Source of the DNA: an uncultured Opitutia bacterium
Lineage (GTDB): Bacteria; Verrucomicrobiota; Verrucomicrobiia; Opitutales; Opitutaceae
Reading direction: 5' to 3'
Assembly (NCBI GenBank): GCA_903827245.1
Contig: CAIKHO010000048.1
Span: forward strand, 62,001-126,000
Length of the DNA stretch: 64,000 nt
The notes beneath the pieces are model-generated. The model did no database searches. It was not told where the DNA came from and worked only from the letters and a program-made list of their open reading frames with translations. This document shows positions 35,985 to 44,668 of this stretch, piece by piece. A program made the position numbers and the translations under genes. The first letter of the stretch is position 1, and every line of letters starts with the position of its first letter.

Positions 35985-37657
35985 ATTCGCTTGCCGCTCC
36001 CGCGGGTGCCGCGCTGCCTAGACCGGCGCCCGGCGCGGCGCACCCGTTCATGCCGGCCCTGCCCAAAAGCCTTTTTTATCTCGGCGCCGATTTCCTGACG
36101 GCCCGCACCGCGCGAAAACTGCGGCAAAAAAAGAAATCCGTCCCCGCCCAGACCCGCATCTGGCGCCGGCTCGTGGGTGCAATGTCCGCGACTTCCTACG
36201 GCCGCAAGGCCGGCATCGAGCCCGGGCTGGACTATGATGCTTTTCGCCGGCGCGTGCCGCCGCAGACCTACGAGAAATTCGTGCCGCACATCGAGCGGAT
36301 GAAGCGCGGCGAGGCCGATGTGCTCTGGCCGGGCCAGTGCAGCCTCTACGCCGTTTCCTCGGGCACCACCGCGGGCCGCACCAAGTATCTTCCCATCACC
36401 GGCGAAATGCTCGGCCACTTCCGGCAGGCGGGCCTCGATTCGCTGCTGTTCTACACGTCCCGCGTCGGCCACACCGGGGTCTTCCGCGGGCGGCATCTTT
36501 TTCTCGGCGGATCGACCGCCCTGACCGCGCTGCCGGACTCGGCCCCTTTTGCGGCCCACGGCGGCGACCTGAGCGGCATCACCGCGCTCAACCTGCCCTC
36601 CTGGGCGGAAAAACACCTCTATGAACCCGGTGCGGACATCGCCCAGATCGCGGACTGGCCGGCGAAGATCGACGCGATCGTCGAGCGCACCTGGGACCGC
36701 AACATCACGATGCTGGCCGGCATCCCGAGCTGGATTCTCATCCTCGCGGAGCAGCTCCGGCTCCGCGTGGACACCGGCCCCGCCCGGCTCCCCAACCTGC
36801 AGGCGCTCTGGCCCAACCTCGAGTGCCTCGTCCATGGTGGCGTGCCTATCGCTCCCTTCGCCGACGAACTGCGGGCCGTGCTCGGCCCCACCGTGAATTT
36901 TCACGAGGTCTACCCGGCGTCCGAGGCCTTCATCGCGGCGCAGGACGCGGACAGCGCCCTCGGGCTCCGGTTGATGGCCGACGCCGGGATTTTCTATGAG
37001 TTCCTGCCGATGAAGGAATTCGACGAGGCCACGCTCCCGCACCTGGGCAACAAGGCGGTGCCGCTGGAAGAGGTGCGGACCGGGGTGGACTACGCCCTGC
37101 TGCTCACCACGCCGGCCGGGCTCTCGCGGTACGTGATCGGCGACGTCGTTCGGTTCATCTCCACCGAGCCGCCGCGCCTGCTCTATGTCGGCCGGACCAA
37201 GCTCCAGCTCAGCGCGTTCGGCGAGCATGTGATTGAAAAGGAGCTGACCGACACGCTGCTCGGCGTTTGCCAGCGGCATGGCTGGCAGATCGTGAATTTC
37301 CATGTCGCCCCGATGTTCGTGAATTCGCTCACGGGCCAGAAGCGCGGGCGGCACGAATGGTGGGTTGAACTCAAGCCGGGCACGGTCGAGACACCCACCG
37401 GCCCCATCATCGCAGTCGAACTCGACGCCGAACTCCAGCGGATCAACGACGACTACGAGGCCAAGCGCAAAGGCGGCGGCCTCGAAATGCCGGTCGTGCG
37501 GCTGGTCATTCCCGGAGTTTTCGAGCACTGGATGCGCCAGAAGGGCAAGTGGGGCGGCCAGAATAAAATGCCACGGTGCCGGAGCGACCGCGAGGTCGCG
37601 GACGAACTAGCCGGGCTCACCAAGTTTACCGAGGACACCCAGTCGCCCTTTTTTTAA
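35981..37657 (+). CDS. GH3 (auxin-responsive) family acyl-adenylating enzyme
   Basis: 558 residues from TTG 35981 (ATG 36050 gives 535). GH3 proteins adenylate carboxylates such as plant hormones and conjugate them to amino acids. The ATP motif YAVSSGTTAGRTKYLPITG, FHEVYPASEAFIAAQDADS and YVIGDVVRFISTEP mark the three acyl-adenylate motifs, and YVGRTKLQLSAFGEHVIEKE begins the C-terminal domain. Bacterial GH3 functions are mostly unknown. The tight coupling to a hydrolase-like gene suggests a make-and-break or loading partnership. A strong terminator lies about 180 bp downstream. Confidence 0.88.
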   Translation: MNSLAAPAGAALPRPAPGAAHPFMPALPKSLFYLGADFLTARTARKLRQKKKSVPAQTRIWRRLVGAMSATSYGRKAGIEPGLDYDAFRRRVPPQTYEKFVPHIERMKRGEADVLWPGQCSLYAVSSGTTAGRTKYLPITGEMLGHFRQAGLDSLLFYTSRVGHTGVFRGRHLFLGGSTALTALPDSAPFAAHGGDLSGITALNLPSWAEKHLYEPGADIAQIADWPAKIDAIVERTWDRNITMLAGIPSWILILAEQLRLRVDTGPARLPNLQALWPNLECLVHGGVPIAPFADELRAVLGPTVNFHEVYPASEAFIAAQDADSALGLRLMADAGIFYEFLPMKEFDEATLPHLGNKAVPLEEVRTGVDYALLLTTPAGLSRYVIGDVVRFISTEPPRLLYVGRTKLQLSAFGEHVIEKELTDTLLGVCQRHGWQIVNFHVAPMFVNSLTGQKRGRHEWWVELKPGTVETPTGPIIAVELDAELQRINDDYEAKRKGGGLEMPVVRLVIPGVFEHWMRQKGKWGGQNKMPRCRSDREVADELAGLTKFTEDTQSPFF

Positions 37658-37735
37658 AGGCACCCTGCCCGGAAAAAATTTCCGGCCGCTGACCGCGCAA
37701 GAAAAATTATCCTGCATGCCATTCGTGACCCTCCT

Positions 37736-37751
37736 TGGCATGGGTGATGCT
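37736..37751 (+). promoter_or_regulatory. Sigma-54-like promoter
   Basis: TGGCATG-N4-ATGCT matches the -24/-12 sigma-54 pattern TGGCAYG-N4-TTGCW with one deviation (A for T), and GG and GC are at the required 12-nt spacing. It points rightward into the hairpin-rich stretch 37762-37877, which has no coding potential. Confidence 0.45.
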
Positions 37752-37761
37752 GAAATAATCC

Positions 37762-37877
37762 CATCCTGCGATCCCCTGCCTCGGCAGGGTTTCAGGGAAA
37801 CATGGATGTCCGCCGCCAGGCGGATAAAGAAAATAGTGGGCCCGCCGTTAGGGGTTACCGGCGGGCCCTTCTTTTTT
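37762..37877 (+). ncRNA. Candidate small RNA with three hairpins and terminator
   Basis: In the 423-bp gap (37658-38080) between GH3 and tlpA. Hairpin 1 is CCCTGCC/GGCAGGG (37774-37789) and hairpin 2 is TCCGCC/GGCGGA (37809-37824). Hairpin 3 is a 10-bp stem GGGCCCGCCG/CGGCGGGCCC (37838-37868) with loop TTAGGGGTTAC followed by TTCTTTTTT. Hairpin 3 may instead just terminate the GH3 transcript. The element resembles the DAHP synthase leader at 45652-45730: the same AAGAAA run before the last stem and the same TTAGGGGT loop. The 3' end prediction is sound; the RNA identity is a guess. Confidence 0.5.
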
Positions 37878-37999
37878 CCCGGATCGGAACCCTGCCCGTA
37901 AATGCCGCCGCTCAGCTGCCCGCATCCTCAGCCGGACTCTTGTAATTGATGATCACCGGTCACGGCTGAAAATGGGAAGGCGTCAGGTGGTTTCAGACC

Positions 38000-38061
38000 G
38001 GAGCCTGCCTGCAGGCGATTTTACCCCGGTCCACGCCGCTCATCGCCTGCAAGCAGGCTCC
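38000..38061. repeat. GGAGCCTGCCTGCAGGCGAT inverted repeat
   Basis: Arms 38000-38019 and 38042-38061 (ATCGCCTGCAAGCAGGCTCC) pair with one mismatch. It lies 20 bp past the tlpA stop on the minus strand. The outer end CTCCTAC resembles the GTAGGAGC repeats at 56333 and 59810. Confidence 0.65.
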
Positions 38062-38080
38062 TACCACGGAATGACCCCGC

Positions 38081-38581
38081 TCAATTCAGGACGGCCTTGA
38101 TCTTTCGTTCGTATGCTTCCGCCGGCTCCGCGCCGACCTTGCGGTCGCGGATCTCTCCCGCGCGATCAATCAGGAAGGTGGTCGGAATCGAGTCCAGCCC
38201 GCCAAAGAGCTGCTGCACCTCCTCCGAGCCCATGACCACTTGGTAATTCATCACCCTCGCCTTCACGAATGGCTTCACCTGTTCCGGACCTTTCTCATCG
38301 AGCGAGACGCCCACGATCACGAGGCCATCCTTGCCGTATTTTTCCTGCAGCTTGATGTAACCCGGGATTTCGCCGATGCACGGCACGCACCACGTGGCCC
38401 AAAAATCCACCACAACGACCTTGCCCCGGAACTGGCTGGAGGAAACTTCCTTGCCGTCAAGGTCCTTGAGCTTCCAGGCCGGCGCATGGCCGAGCAGGGG
38501 CAATGGGGCCGGCTTGCACGCGGCGAGACCGGCCAAAGCCATGGCCAGGATGAACTGCATCAGGCAACGGGAGATTTTCAT
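38081..38581 (-). CDS. TlpA-like thioredoxin-fold lipoprotein
   Basis: A 166-residue protein with a lipoprotein signal (LAGLAAC, Cys 22 as lipid anchor) and a thioredoxin fold. The redox pair is in ATWCVPCIGEIP (Cys 65 and 68), and the cis-Pro loop is IPTTFLID. TlpA/ResA proteins reduce disulfides in the periplasm, for example in apocytochrome c. The system II cytochrome maturation genes at 52501-55565 are possible partners, though distant. Confidence 0.87.
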   Translation of the reverse strand: MKISRCLMQFILAMALAGLAACKPAPLPLLGHAPAWKLKDLDGKEVSSSQFRGKVVVVDFWATWCVPCIGEIPGYIKLQEKYGKDGLVIVGVSLDEKGPEQVKPFVKARVMNYQVVMGSEEVQQLFGGLDSIPTTFLIDRAGEIRDRKVGAEPAEAYERKIKAVLN

Positions 38582-38675
38582 GGAGTGAAACGAAGGCTAG
38601 GCGTGGGAGCGGCCGGCGCAAATTTCCTTCCCGGATTTTTGCGGAAACCGTCGCGCCGGGGCCGGACTCGGCCGC

Positions 38676-39575
38676 TCAGGTATCGCGCATCTCGGGCAGA
38701 TCCAGCCCCAGTATCTCGATGAACTTCTTCATCGCCGGGGTCAGCACCCGGCCCTTGCGGTGCAGGATCGCCAGCGGGCGCGTAAAGGTCCGGCCCTTGA
38801 AATGCAGCACCGCGAGCGTCCCCGCCTTCTCCTCCTGCTGGACCGTGGCCTGCGGGACAATCGCGATGCCGTGGTCGATCTCCACCGCGCGCTTCACCGT
38901 CTCGATGTTGTCGAATTCCATGACCGGCTCGCTCTCCAGCTTGTTCTCGCGGAAAATCTGGTCCACCGCCTTGCGGGTGGGGATGTCGGGATCGAAGCCG
39001 ATGAATTTCTGGCCGCCCAGGTCCTTCACCTCGATCTCCCCGCGCTTCGCCAGCGGATGCTGGGGGTGGGCGATGAGCACCAGGTGGTCGTTGCGAAAGG
39101 CGAGCACCTCGATCTGGCGCTGCTTGACGGGAAACGCCACGAGGCCGAAATCCACCGAGTTGTGCAGGATGTCCTCGTACACCAGGTTGGAACGGCGGTA
39201 TTCGACCCGCACGTTGACTGACGGATAATCGTGCAGGAATTTTTTGATGTACGGCGGCAGTTCATGCAGGCCGATCGAATAAATGGTCGAGATGCGAATC
39301 GTGCCGCTGATCACCTTTTTCATCTCCTCGAGCTCGCACAACAGCTTCTCGTAGGTGTGGAGCATCTCCTTGGCCGAATCATAGACCCGCTGCCCTTCGC
39401 GCGTGAGCTGGAATTGCTTCTGGCTCCGGTCGATCAGCAGGGTCTTGAAATGCCGCTCCATTGCCCGGGCCTGTTGGCTGACCGCCGACTGGGTAATGCT
39501 GTTCAACTTGGCCGACTTCGAGAAGCTCTTGGTCTCGACGAGATCGGCGAAGATTTTGAAGTTTTCAATTTGCAT
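38676..39575 (-). CDS. LysR-family transcriptional regulator
   Basis: A 299-residue LTTR. The N-terminal winged helix is FKIFADLVETKSFSKSAKLN through SITQSAVSQQARAMERHFKT, then the effector domain (ISGTIRISTIYSIGLHELPP onward). It is divergent from the YggS gene with a gap of 79 bp, the usual position for an LTTR controlling its neighbour and itself. The opposite neighbour, tlpA, lies downstream of it on the same strand. The effector is unknown. Its DNA-binding half is Lys-rich, unlike the Arg-rich proteins around it. Confidence 0.92.
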   Translation of the reverse strand: MQIENFKIFADLVETKSFSKSAKLNSITQSAVSQQARAMERHFKTLLIDRSQKQFQLTREGQRVYDSAKEMLHTYEKLLCELEEMKKVISGTIRISTIYSIGLHELPPYIKKFLHDYPSVNVRVEYRRSNLVYEDILHNSVDFGLVAFPVKQRQIEVLAFRNDHLVLIAHPQHPLAKRGEIEVKDLGGQKFIGFDPDIPTRKAVDQIFRENKLESEPVMEFDNIETVKRAVEIDHGIAIVPQATVQQEEKAGTLAVLHFKGRTFTRPLAILHRKGRVLTPAMKKFIEILGLDLPEMRDT

Positions 39576-39590
39576 GATTAGCCCAAGTTG

Positions 39591-39603
39591 TTGCCCGTAG
39601 AAT
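39591..39603 (+). promoter_or_regulatory. Candidate promoter element TTGCCCGTAGAAT
   Basis: Lies in the LysR-YggS divergent gap, 51 bp before the YggS start. It matches TTGCCTGTAGAAT at 34830-34842 at 12 of 13 positions. Confidence 0.35.
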
Positions 39604-39654
39604 GTGGAAGACCTCCGCTTCGTAAATGCCTAAGTAGATTTTCTAAAGTCCGCC

Positions 39655-40350
39655 ATGTTCATCACCTTTGAGGAATTCGTCCGCCGCGCGGGGGCCATCC
39701 GGGCCCGGATGGACGTGGCCTGCGCCCTCGCCGGCCGCGATCCCCTCGGGGTCGAACTGCTCGCCGTGACGAAAACCCACCCGCCCGCCGCCGCCGAGTA
39801 TGCTGCGCGCCTTGGCCTGCGCGCCGTGGGTGAAAACCGCGTGCAGGAGGGCGTGGAGAAACGCGCCCTGACCACGGCCGCCATCGCGTGGGAGCTGATC
39901 GGCCATCTCCAATCCAACAAGGCCCGCCTCGCCGCGCAGCATTTCGACCGGGTGCAAAGCGTCGACAGTGCCAAGCTGGTCCAGCAGCTCGACCGCGCCG
40001 CGGCCGAGCTCGGCAAGACGCTCCCGATTCTCCTGCAGGTCAATGCGGGCAACGATCCGGCCAAGTACGGGGCCGATCCGGCCGAAGCCGGGCGCCTCCT
40101 CGAGCAGGCCCTCGCCGGAAAGAACCTGCGCGTTGACGGCCTCATGACGATCGCCCCGCTCTCACCCGACCCCTCCGTCGCCCGGCGTACTTTCGCCAAT
40201 CTGCGCGACCTGCGTGATCGGCTCGCCGCCGATTTCGGCGTGCCGTTGCGCGAACTCTCGATGGGTATGAGCGGCGATCTCGCCGAGGCCATCGCCGAGG
40301 GCAGCACCCTCGTGCGCATCGGCACCGCCCTCTACGGCGCGCGGGAGTAG
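39655..40350 (+). CDS. YggS-family pyridoxal-phosphate homeostasis protein
   Basis: A 231-residue single-domain alanine-racemase-fold PLP protein, lacking the C-terminal racemase domain. It has LLAVTKTHPPAAAEYAARLG with the PLP Lys, AVGENRVQEGVEKR, WELIGHLQSNKAR, VDGLMTIAPLSPDP and ELSMGMSGDLAEAIAEGSTL. Members buffer free PLP and affect amino-acid pools. It is transcribed divergently from the LysR gene. Confidence 0.93.
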   Translation: MFITFEEFVRRAGAIRARMDVACALAGRDPLGVELLAVTKTHPPAAAEYAARLGLRAVGENRVQEGVEKRALTTAAIAWELIGHLQSNKARLAAQHFDRVQSVDSAKLVQQLDRAAAELGKTLPILLQVNAGNDPAKYGADPAEAGRLLEQALAGKNLRVDGLMTIAPLSPDPSVARRTFANLRDLRDRLAADFGVPLRELSMGMSGDLAEAIAEGSTLVRIGTALYGARE

Positions 40351-40463
40351 CTTTGGCGCCGTTGCGCGCCGACCGAAGGTTGGCGCGGTTCAAAATATTT
40401 CCGGGGATTTTTTAAGGGTTGGCCCGTTTCCTGATTGCCAGCAGGGCGAAACCTTTTTCGCTC

Positions 40464-41339
40464 ATGACTGTGCCAACGGAAAGACTCAGTGAAGGATTGC
40501 GCGACGCCCTCCTGAGCTTGCTCGACGACACCAGCGGCCCCGTCCGCAAGGCCCTGCTCGTCCGTTTCAACCAGCACGGTACGGCTGCGTTGCAGTTCCT
40601 GCAGGAGACGGCCCGGGGCCCCAACCGGATCCTCGCCTGGCACGCCCGCTGGTTTCTCGAGGAGCTCAGGTTCGCCGACCCGGTGGCCGAGTTCCGCGGC
40701 TTCATTCGCTCCCTCAACTACGAGCTCGAAACCGGCGCCCTCCTGCTGAGCCGCACCGTGTCGCCGGATCTCGATGTCGGCGCCTGCTGCCTCGCCCTCG
40801 ATGACCTGGCTGCGCGCTGCTGCGAGCTCATCGTCGAGCCAAGTTCCGCCCGGGAGAAATGCCGCGTGCTCAACCGCGTGCTTTTCCACGAGGGCGGGTT
40901 CCACGGCAACGTCGAGCACTACACTGATCCGCGCAACAGCTTCATCGACCAGGTGCTCGTGCGCCGCACCGGCATCCCCATTTCGCTCAGCATCGTCTAT
41001 CTCCTCGTGGCCCAGCGGATCGGCCTGAGCCTCGAGCCGGTCGGCCTCCCCGGTCACTTTGTCGTCGGGTGCTACCTGGATGATGCGCCGTTCTTCGTCG
41101 ACACGTTTGACGGCGGGGTTTTCCGCACGGCCGACGAGATCTTCACCGCGCTGCGCGCCAACCATATCGTGCCAAAAGTCACCGACCTCGCCCCCACGCC
41201 GGTCCGCGAGGTGCTCTGCCGCATCTGCCGCAATCTGGTGAACCACTACCACGCCGCGGGTCAAGACGCCCAGGCGCGGCTTTTCTCCGGTTTTGTCGAG
41301 GAATTCGAGGCTACTTACGCGCGGCACGTGCAGCCGTGA
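40464..41339 (+). CDS. SirB1-type transglutaminase-like protein
   Basis: A 291-residue protein. The C-terminal two thirds match the SirB1/transglutaminase-like core: NSFIDQVLVRRTGIPISLSI, EPVGLPGHFVVGCYLDDAPF and FVDTFDGGVF. The transglutaminase Cys is not obvious. The N-terminal region LLDDTSGPVRKALLVRFNQH looks like a helical-repeat segment. The start MTVPTERLSEGL is used. The 49-bp gap to aroE suggests co-transcription. Biochemical role unknown. Confidence 0.72.
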   Translation: MTVPTERLSEGLRDALLSLLDDTSGPVRKALLVRFNQHGTAALQFLQETARGPNRILAWHARWFLEELRFADPVAEFRGFIRSLNYELETGALLLSRTVSPDLDVGACCLALDDLAARCCELIVEPSSAREKCRVLNRVLFHEGGFHGNVEHYTDPRNSFIDQVLVRRTGIPISLSIVYLLVAQRIGLSLEPVGLPGHFVVGCYLDDAPFFVDTFDGGVFRTADEIFTALRANHIVPKVTDLAPTPVREVLCRICRNLVNHYHAAGQDAQARLFSGFVEEFEATYARHVQP

Positions 41340-41388
41340 AAATCGTTCGCGTTCCGGCCGGTGTTTCGCCTTGTCTCGGGGCGAACGC

Positions 41389-42306
41389 ATGAGCGCCGTC
41401 CACCCCGTCCCCACCCTGCGCGACCTCGAATCGTGGTCCTTCGTCGGCACGGCCCTGGCCGTGTTCGGGCACCCGATCGGGCATTCCCTCAGCCCGCCCA
41501 TGCACAACGCCGCACTCGCCGGGCTGGCCCGCGATGACGTCCGCTTCCGGCACTGGGAGTACTTCCGTTTCGAGATCCATCCCGACGACCTGCCGCGCGC
41601 CCTGGAAGTGGCCCACGACAAGAAATTTCACGGCATCAACCTCACCGTCCCGCACAAGATCATCGCCTTTGACCGCGTGGCCGAGATCGATTCCGCCGCC
41701 CGGCCGGTCGGCGCCGTCAACACCCTGCTCCGGACCGCGGACAACTGGCATGGCTTCAACACCGACGGATATGGACTGGCCACCGCCCTGCGGGAGACGC
41801 TGGGCCTCGACCTAGCCGGCACCGATGTCATCCTGCTCGGCGCGGGTGGCGCCGCCCGCGGTGCCGCGGTTGAATGCCTGCAACGCCGCTGTGCGTCACT
41901 GTGGATCGCCAACCGCACGCGTGAAACGCTCGACGCCCTGCTGGCCCGGCTCGCCCCGCTCGCCGGCAGCGTACCGCTGCAGGGCTTTTCCCCGGGCGCA
42001 CGACCCGCCGGGCTGCCCGCCGGCGCCCTCGTGATCAACGCCACCAGCGCCGGCCTGCGCGCCGGCGACCCGGCGCCCATCGACCTAGCCGCGCTGCCGC
42101 GACCCGCCGGCGTCTATGACATGATCTACAATCCCGCACGGACTCCCCTGCTGGAGCAGGCCGAGTCGCTCGGTCTGCATCGCGCCAACGGGCTTTCCAT
42201 GCTGGTTCACCAGGGCGCGAAATCCCTCGAGATCTGGACCGGCATTCCCGCCGCCCGGACCGCGCCGGCCATGCAGGCCGCCGCCCTGGCCGCCCTCGGG
42301 GCCTAG
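41389..42306 (+). CDS. aroE: Shikimate dehydrogenase
   Basis: A 305-residue NADPH-dependent enzyme of the shikimate pathway. The substrate domain is AVFGHPIGHSLSPPMHNAAL and GINLTVPHKIIAF with the catalytic Lys; GAVNTLLR and GFNTDGYGLATAL follow. The nucleotide loop is ILLGAGGAARGAAVECL and the NADP discriminator is NRTRETL. The C-terminus has YDMIYNPARTPLL and NGLSMLVHQGAKSLEIWTG. The ATG start follows the previous gene by 49 bp. DAHP synthase, the pathway entry enzyme, lies 3.5 kb downstream. Confidence 0.94.
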   Translation: MSAVHPVPTLRDLESWSFVGTALAVFGHPIGHSLSPPMHNAALAGLARDDVRFRHWEYFRFEIHPDDLPRALEVAHDKKFHGINLTVPHKIIAFDRVAEIDSAARPVGAVNTLLRTADNWHGFNTDGYGLATALRETLGLDLAGTDVILLGAGGAARGAAVECLQRRCASLWIANRTRETLDALLARLAPLAGSVPLQGFSPGARPAGLPAGALVINATSAGLRAGDPAPIDLAALPRPAGVYDMIYNPARTPLLEQAESLGLHRANGLSMLVHQGAKSLEIWTGIPAARTAPAMQAAALAALGA

Positions 42307-42366
42307 GAGCATGCTTGCGCGCGACCGCTTCGTTGGCGAACGTCGCGCCGGCCCGACCGCCCCCGC

Positions 42367-43290
42367 ATGAATTCCACCACTTTCGCCGAGGTCTCCACCG
42401 CGTTTCCCTGGTTTTTTCCGACGGTGGTTTTCATCTTCGGCGCCTGCATCGGCAGTTTTCTGAACGTCTGCATCTACCGCATCCCCGCCGGGAAATCCAT
42501 CATCACCCCCGGCTCACACTGCGGCTGCGGCCAGCCGATCGCCTGGTATGACAACATCCCGGTTTTTTCCTGGCTCATCCTCCGTGGTCGCGCCCGTTGC
42601 TGCGGGCGGCCGTTTTCCTTCCGCTACCCGGCGATCGAGCTGCTGACCGCGCTGCTTTTTCTCGCCTGCTGGCTGCTGTTTCCACCAGCCAAGGCCCTGT
42701 GCGGCATGCTTTTCGTCAGCGCTCTCCTGTGCGCGACCTTCATCGACCTCGACCACATGATCATTCCCGATGCTTTTACCATCGGGCTCGGAGTCGTCGG
42801 GGTCGCGCTCTCATTTTTTGTGCCGGGACTGCATGACCAGCATCACTCCATTTTCATCGTGGCGAGCCTGCACTCCGGGATCACCGCACTGATCGGGCTG
42901 CTCACCGGCTCGGGCCTGGTGCTGTGGATCGCGCTGCTGGCCGAGGCGGTGTTGAAAAAGGAGGCCATGGGCTTCGGCGATGTGAAGTTTGTCGGCGCCA
43001 TCGGCGCGTTCACCGGCTGGCCCGGCGCGGTCTTTGCCGTGTTCGGCGGCGCGCTCGTGGGCACGATCTGGATCGGGCTGGCGCTGGCCTGGAAGAAAAT
43101 TTTCGGGAAAGCCACCCCGGCGGCGCCGCGGGCCGAGACGCCCGAGGGCCAGCCCGCCGAGATCGGCCTGGGCGTACATGTGCCCTTCGGGCCGATGCTC
43201 GCGATCGCCGGGGCGCTGTATTTTCTGGCTTTGCATCCCTGGGTCGACGCCTACGTGCAGCAAACCGCCGCGCTGCTTACCCTGGAATGA
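42367..43290 (+). CDS. pilD: Prepilin peptidase (type IV leader peptidase)
   Basis: A 307-residue polytopic aspartyl protease that cleaves and N-methylates type IV pilins and pseudopilins. The first hydrophobic segment is FGACIGSFLNVCIYRIPAGK. The Cys cluster of the methylase part is reduced but present (CGCGQPIAWY, CCGRPFSF). The catalytic Asp residues are in ATFIDLDHMIIPDAF and MGFGDVKFVGAIGAF. No pilin gene is nearby, so it probably serves pilus or type II secretion genes elsewhere. Confidence 0.9.
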   Translation: MNSTTFAEVSTAFPWFFPTVVFIFGACIGSFLNVCIYRIPAGKSIITPGSHCGCGQPIAWYDNIPVFSWLILRGRARCCGRPFSFRYPAIELLTALLFLACWLLFPPAKALCGMLFVSALLCATFIDLDHMIIPDAFTIGLGVVGVALSFFVPGLHDQHHSIFIVASLHSGITALIGLLTGSGLVLWIALLAEAVLKKEAMGFGDVKFVGAIGAFTGWPGAVFAVFGGALVGTIWIGLALAWKKIFGKATPAAPRAETPEGQPAEIGLGVHVPFGPMLAIAGALYFLALHPWVDAYVQQTAALLTLE

Positions 43291-43297
43291 GTCCGCG

Positions 43298-44668
43298 CTA
43301 CGGCGCGATCACTTCGGCCCCGTTGCCCGTGAGGGCGTGGAGTAAATCCGGACGGCTCCCGAATTTCCTTTCGTAGGCCTCCGCCACGCTCGCGGCCTGC
43401 GCCTCGCCGAACGCCGCACCGGTCAACGCCATCACCGCGCCACCAAAACCGCCGCCAGTCAGCCGTGCGCCGTAAACCTGCGGCAGGGCCGCGAGCGCAT
43501 CGACAAGGAAATCGAGCTCCGCGGTGCTGTTTTCAAACAGGTGCTGCGAACTGCGGTGAGACGCCGTCAACAGGCGACCCGTTTCAACCAGATCGCCCGA
43601 CTCCAACGCCCGCGTGGCCGCCGCAACCCGGGCGATTTCCTCGACGACATGCCGCGCCCGCTTGAGCGCCACCGGCGAAAGCCCCGCCGCCGCGCCCGCC
43701 AGCGCCTCCGCCGAAACCTCGCAGAGCAGCGACACCCCGAGCGCCTTCGCCGCTTCCATGCATTCGCGGTGGCGCGCGGCGTAGAGGCCATCCACCAGCG
43801 CATGCTTGGTGTGGGTGTTAAAGATCCAGAAATGCGCGTCCGCCGGCAGCGGAACGGTCGCAAAGCGCGGCCCGCGGCAATCGATGAAGACCAGGTGGTC
43901 CTTCCGCCCGAAGCCCGAGACCCCCTGGTCGAGGATGCCGCAAGGTACCCCGACGAAATTATTTTCGGCGTGCTTGCCGACGTTCACCAGCGTTTCGCGC
44001 GCCGGATGCTGGCCGGTCGCCTCGAGGAAGGCCAGGCCCGAAGCCAGCTCGATCGCGGCGCTGCTGCTCAAGCCCGCTCCGATCGGCAGGTCGGACACCG
44101 CCGCATAGTCGAACCCTGCCGGCACCTGCAGTCCAAAAGCCGGCAAAGCCGCCAGCACGCCCTGCGGGTAATTGATCCAGCTTTGCACGCCCGCCAGTTT
44201 CCGCAGCTCGGCATCCGCCGGCAAGGTGACGACTTCTCGGCCGTGATCGCTGAAAAATGACCGCTGCCCGTCCGTCCGCCGCGCCAGCGCGACCCACACG
44301 CCGCGATCGATCGCGGCCCCCAGCACCGTGCCTCCGTTGTAGTCGGTATGGTTGCCGATAAACTCGATGCGGCCCGGCGCGCGGGTGATAATTTCCGGGG
44401 CCCGGGCATAGGTGGCGTGAAATAGGGCGATGAGTTTTTCCCGCATGGAAGGGGTCGGGCGGTCCGGCAGGGCCTCGGCGGAGATCTCGCCCTGTCGGGC
44501 TTTGACCAGGACATCCAGCAGGTATTTCATCGCCACCTCGCGGGTGATGCCGCGTTCGCCCGCCAGCTGCCCGGCGCGTTTCTGCAACTGCGCCGCCATC
44601 GTTGCGGCCTGCGCGGGTACGGCGCCCAGCCGCTGGCAAAGTGCAATGAGCTGCTCCAGTTCCGTCAT
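43298..44668 (-). CDS. galK: Galactokinase-like GHMP kinase
   Basis: A 456-residue GHMP kinase. The galactokinase signature region reads GRIEFIGNHTDYNGG, the ATP loop is LPIGAGLSSSAAIELASG, and motif 3 is GARLTGGGFGGAVMAL. It is longer than the usual 380-400 residues because of an N-terminal helical extension of about 85 residues before the signature. In canonical galactokinases the signature is GRxNLIGEHTDYN, so Asn and Glu have changed places; that Glu contacts the sugar in characterised enzymes. Galactose is likely but another sugar is possible. It overlaps ygfZ by 4 bp. Confidence 0.82.
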   Translation of the reverse strand: MTELEQLIALCQRLGAVPAQAATMAAQLQKRAGQLAGERGITREVAMKYLLDVLVKARQGEISAEALPDRPTPSMREKLIALFHATYARAPEIITRAPGRIEFIGNHTDYNGGTVLGAAIDRGVWVALARRTDGQRSFFSDHGREVVTLPADAELRKLAGVQSWINYPQGVLAALPAFGLQVPAGFDYAAVSDLPIGAGLSSSAAIELASGLAFLEATGQHPARETLVNVGKHAENNFVGVPCGILDQGVSGFGRKDHLVFIDCRGPRFATVPLPADAHFWIFNTHTKHALVDGLYAARHRECMEAAKALGVSLLCEVSAEALAGAAAGLSPVALKRARHVVEEIARVAAATRALESGDLVETGRLLTASHRSSQHLFENSTAELDFLVDALAALPQVYGARLTGGGFGGAVMALTGAAFGEAQAASVAEAYERKFGSRPDLLHALTGNGAEVIAP

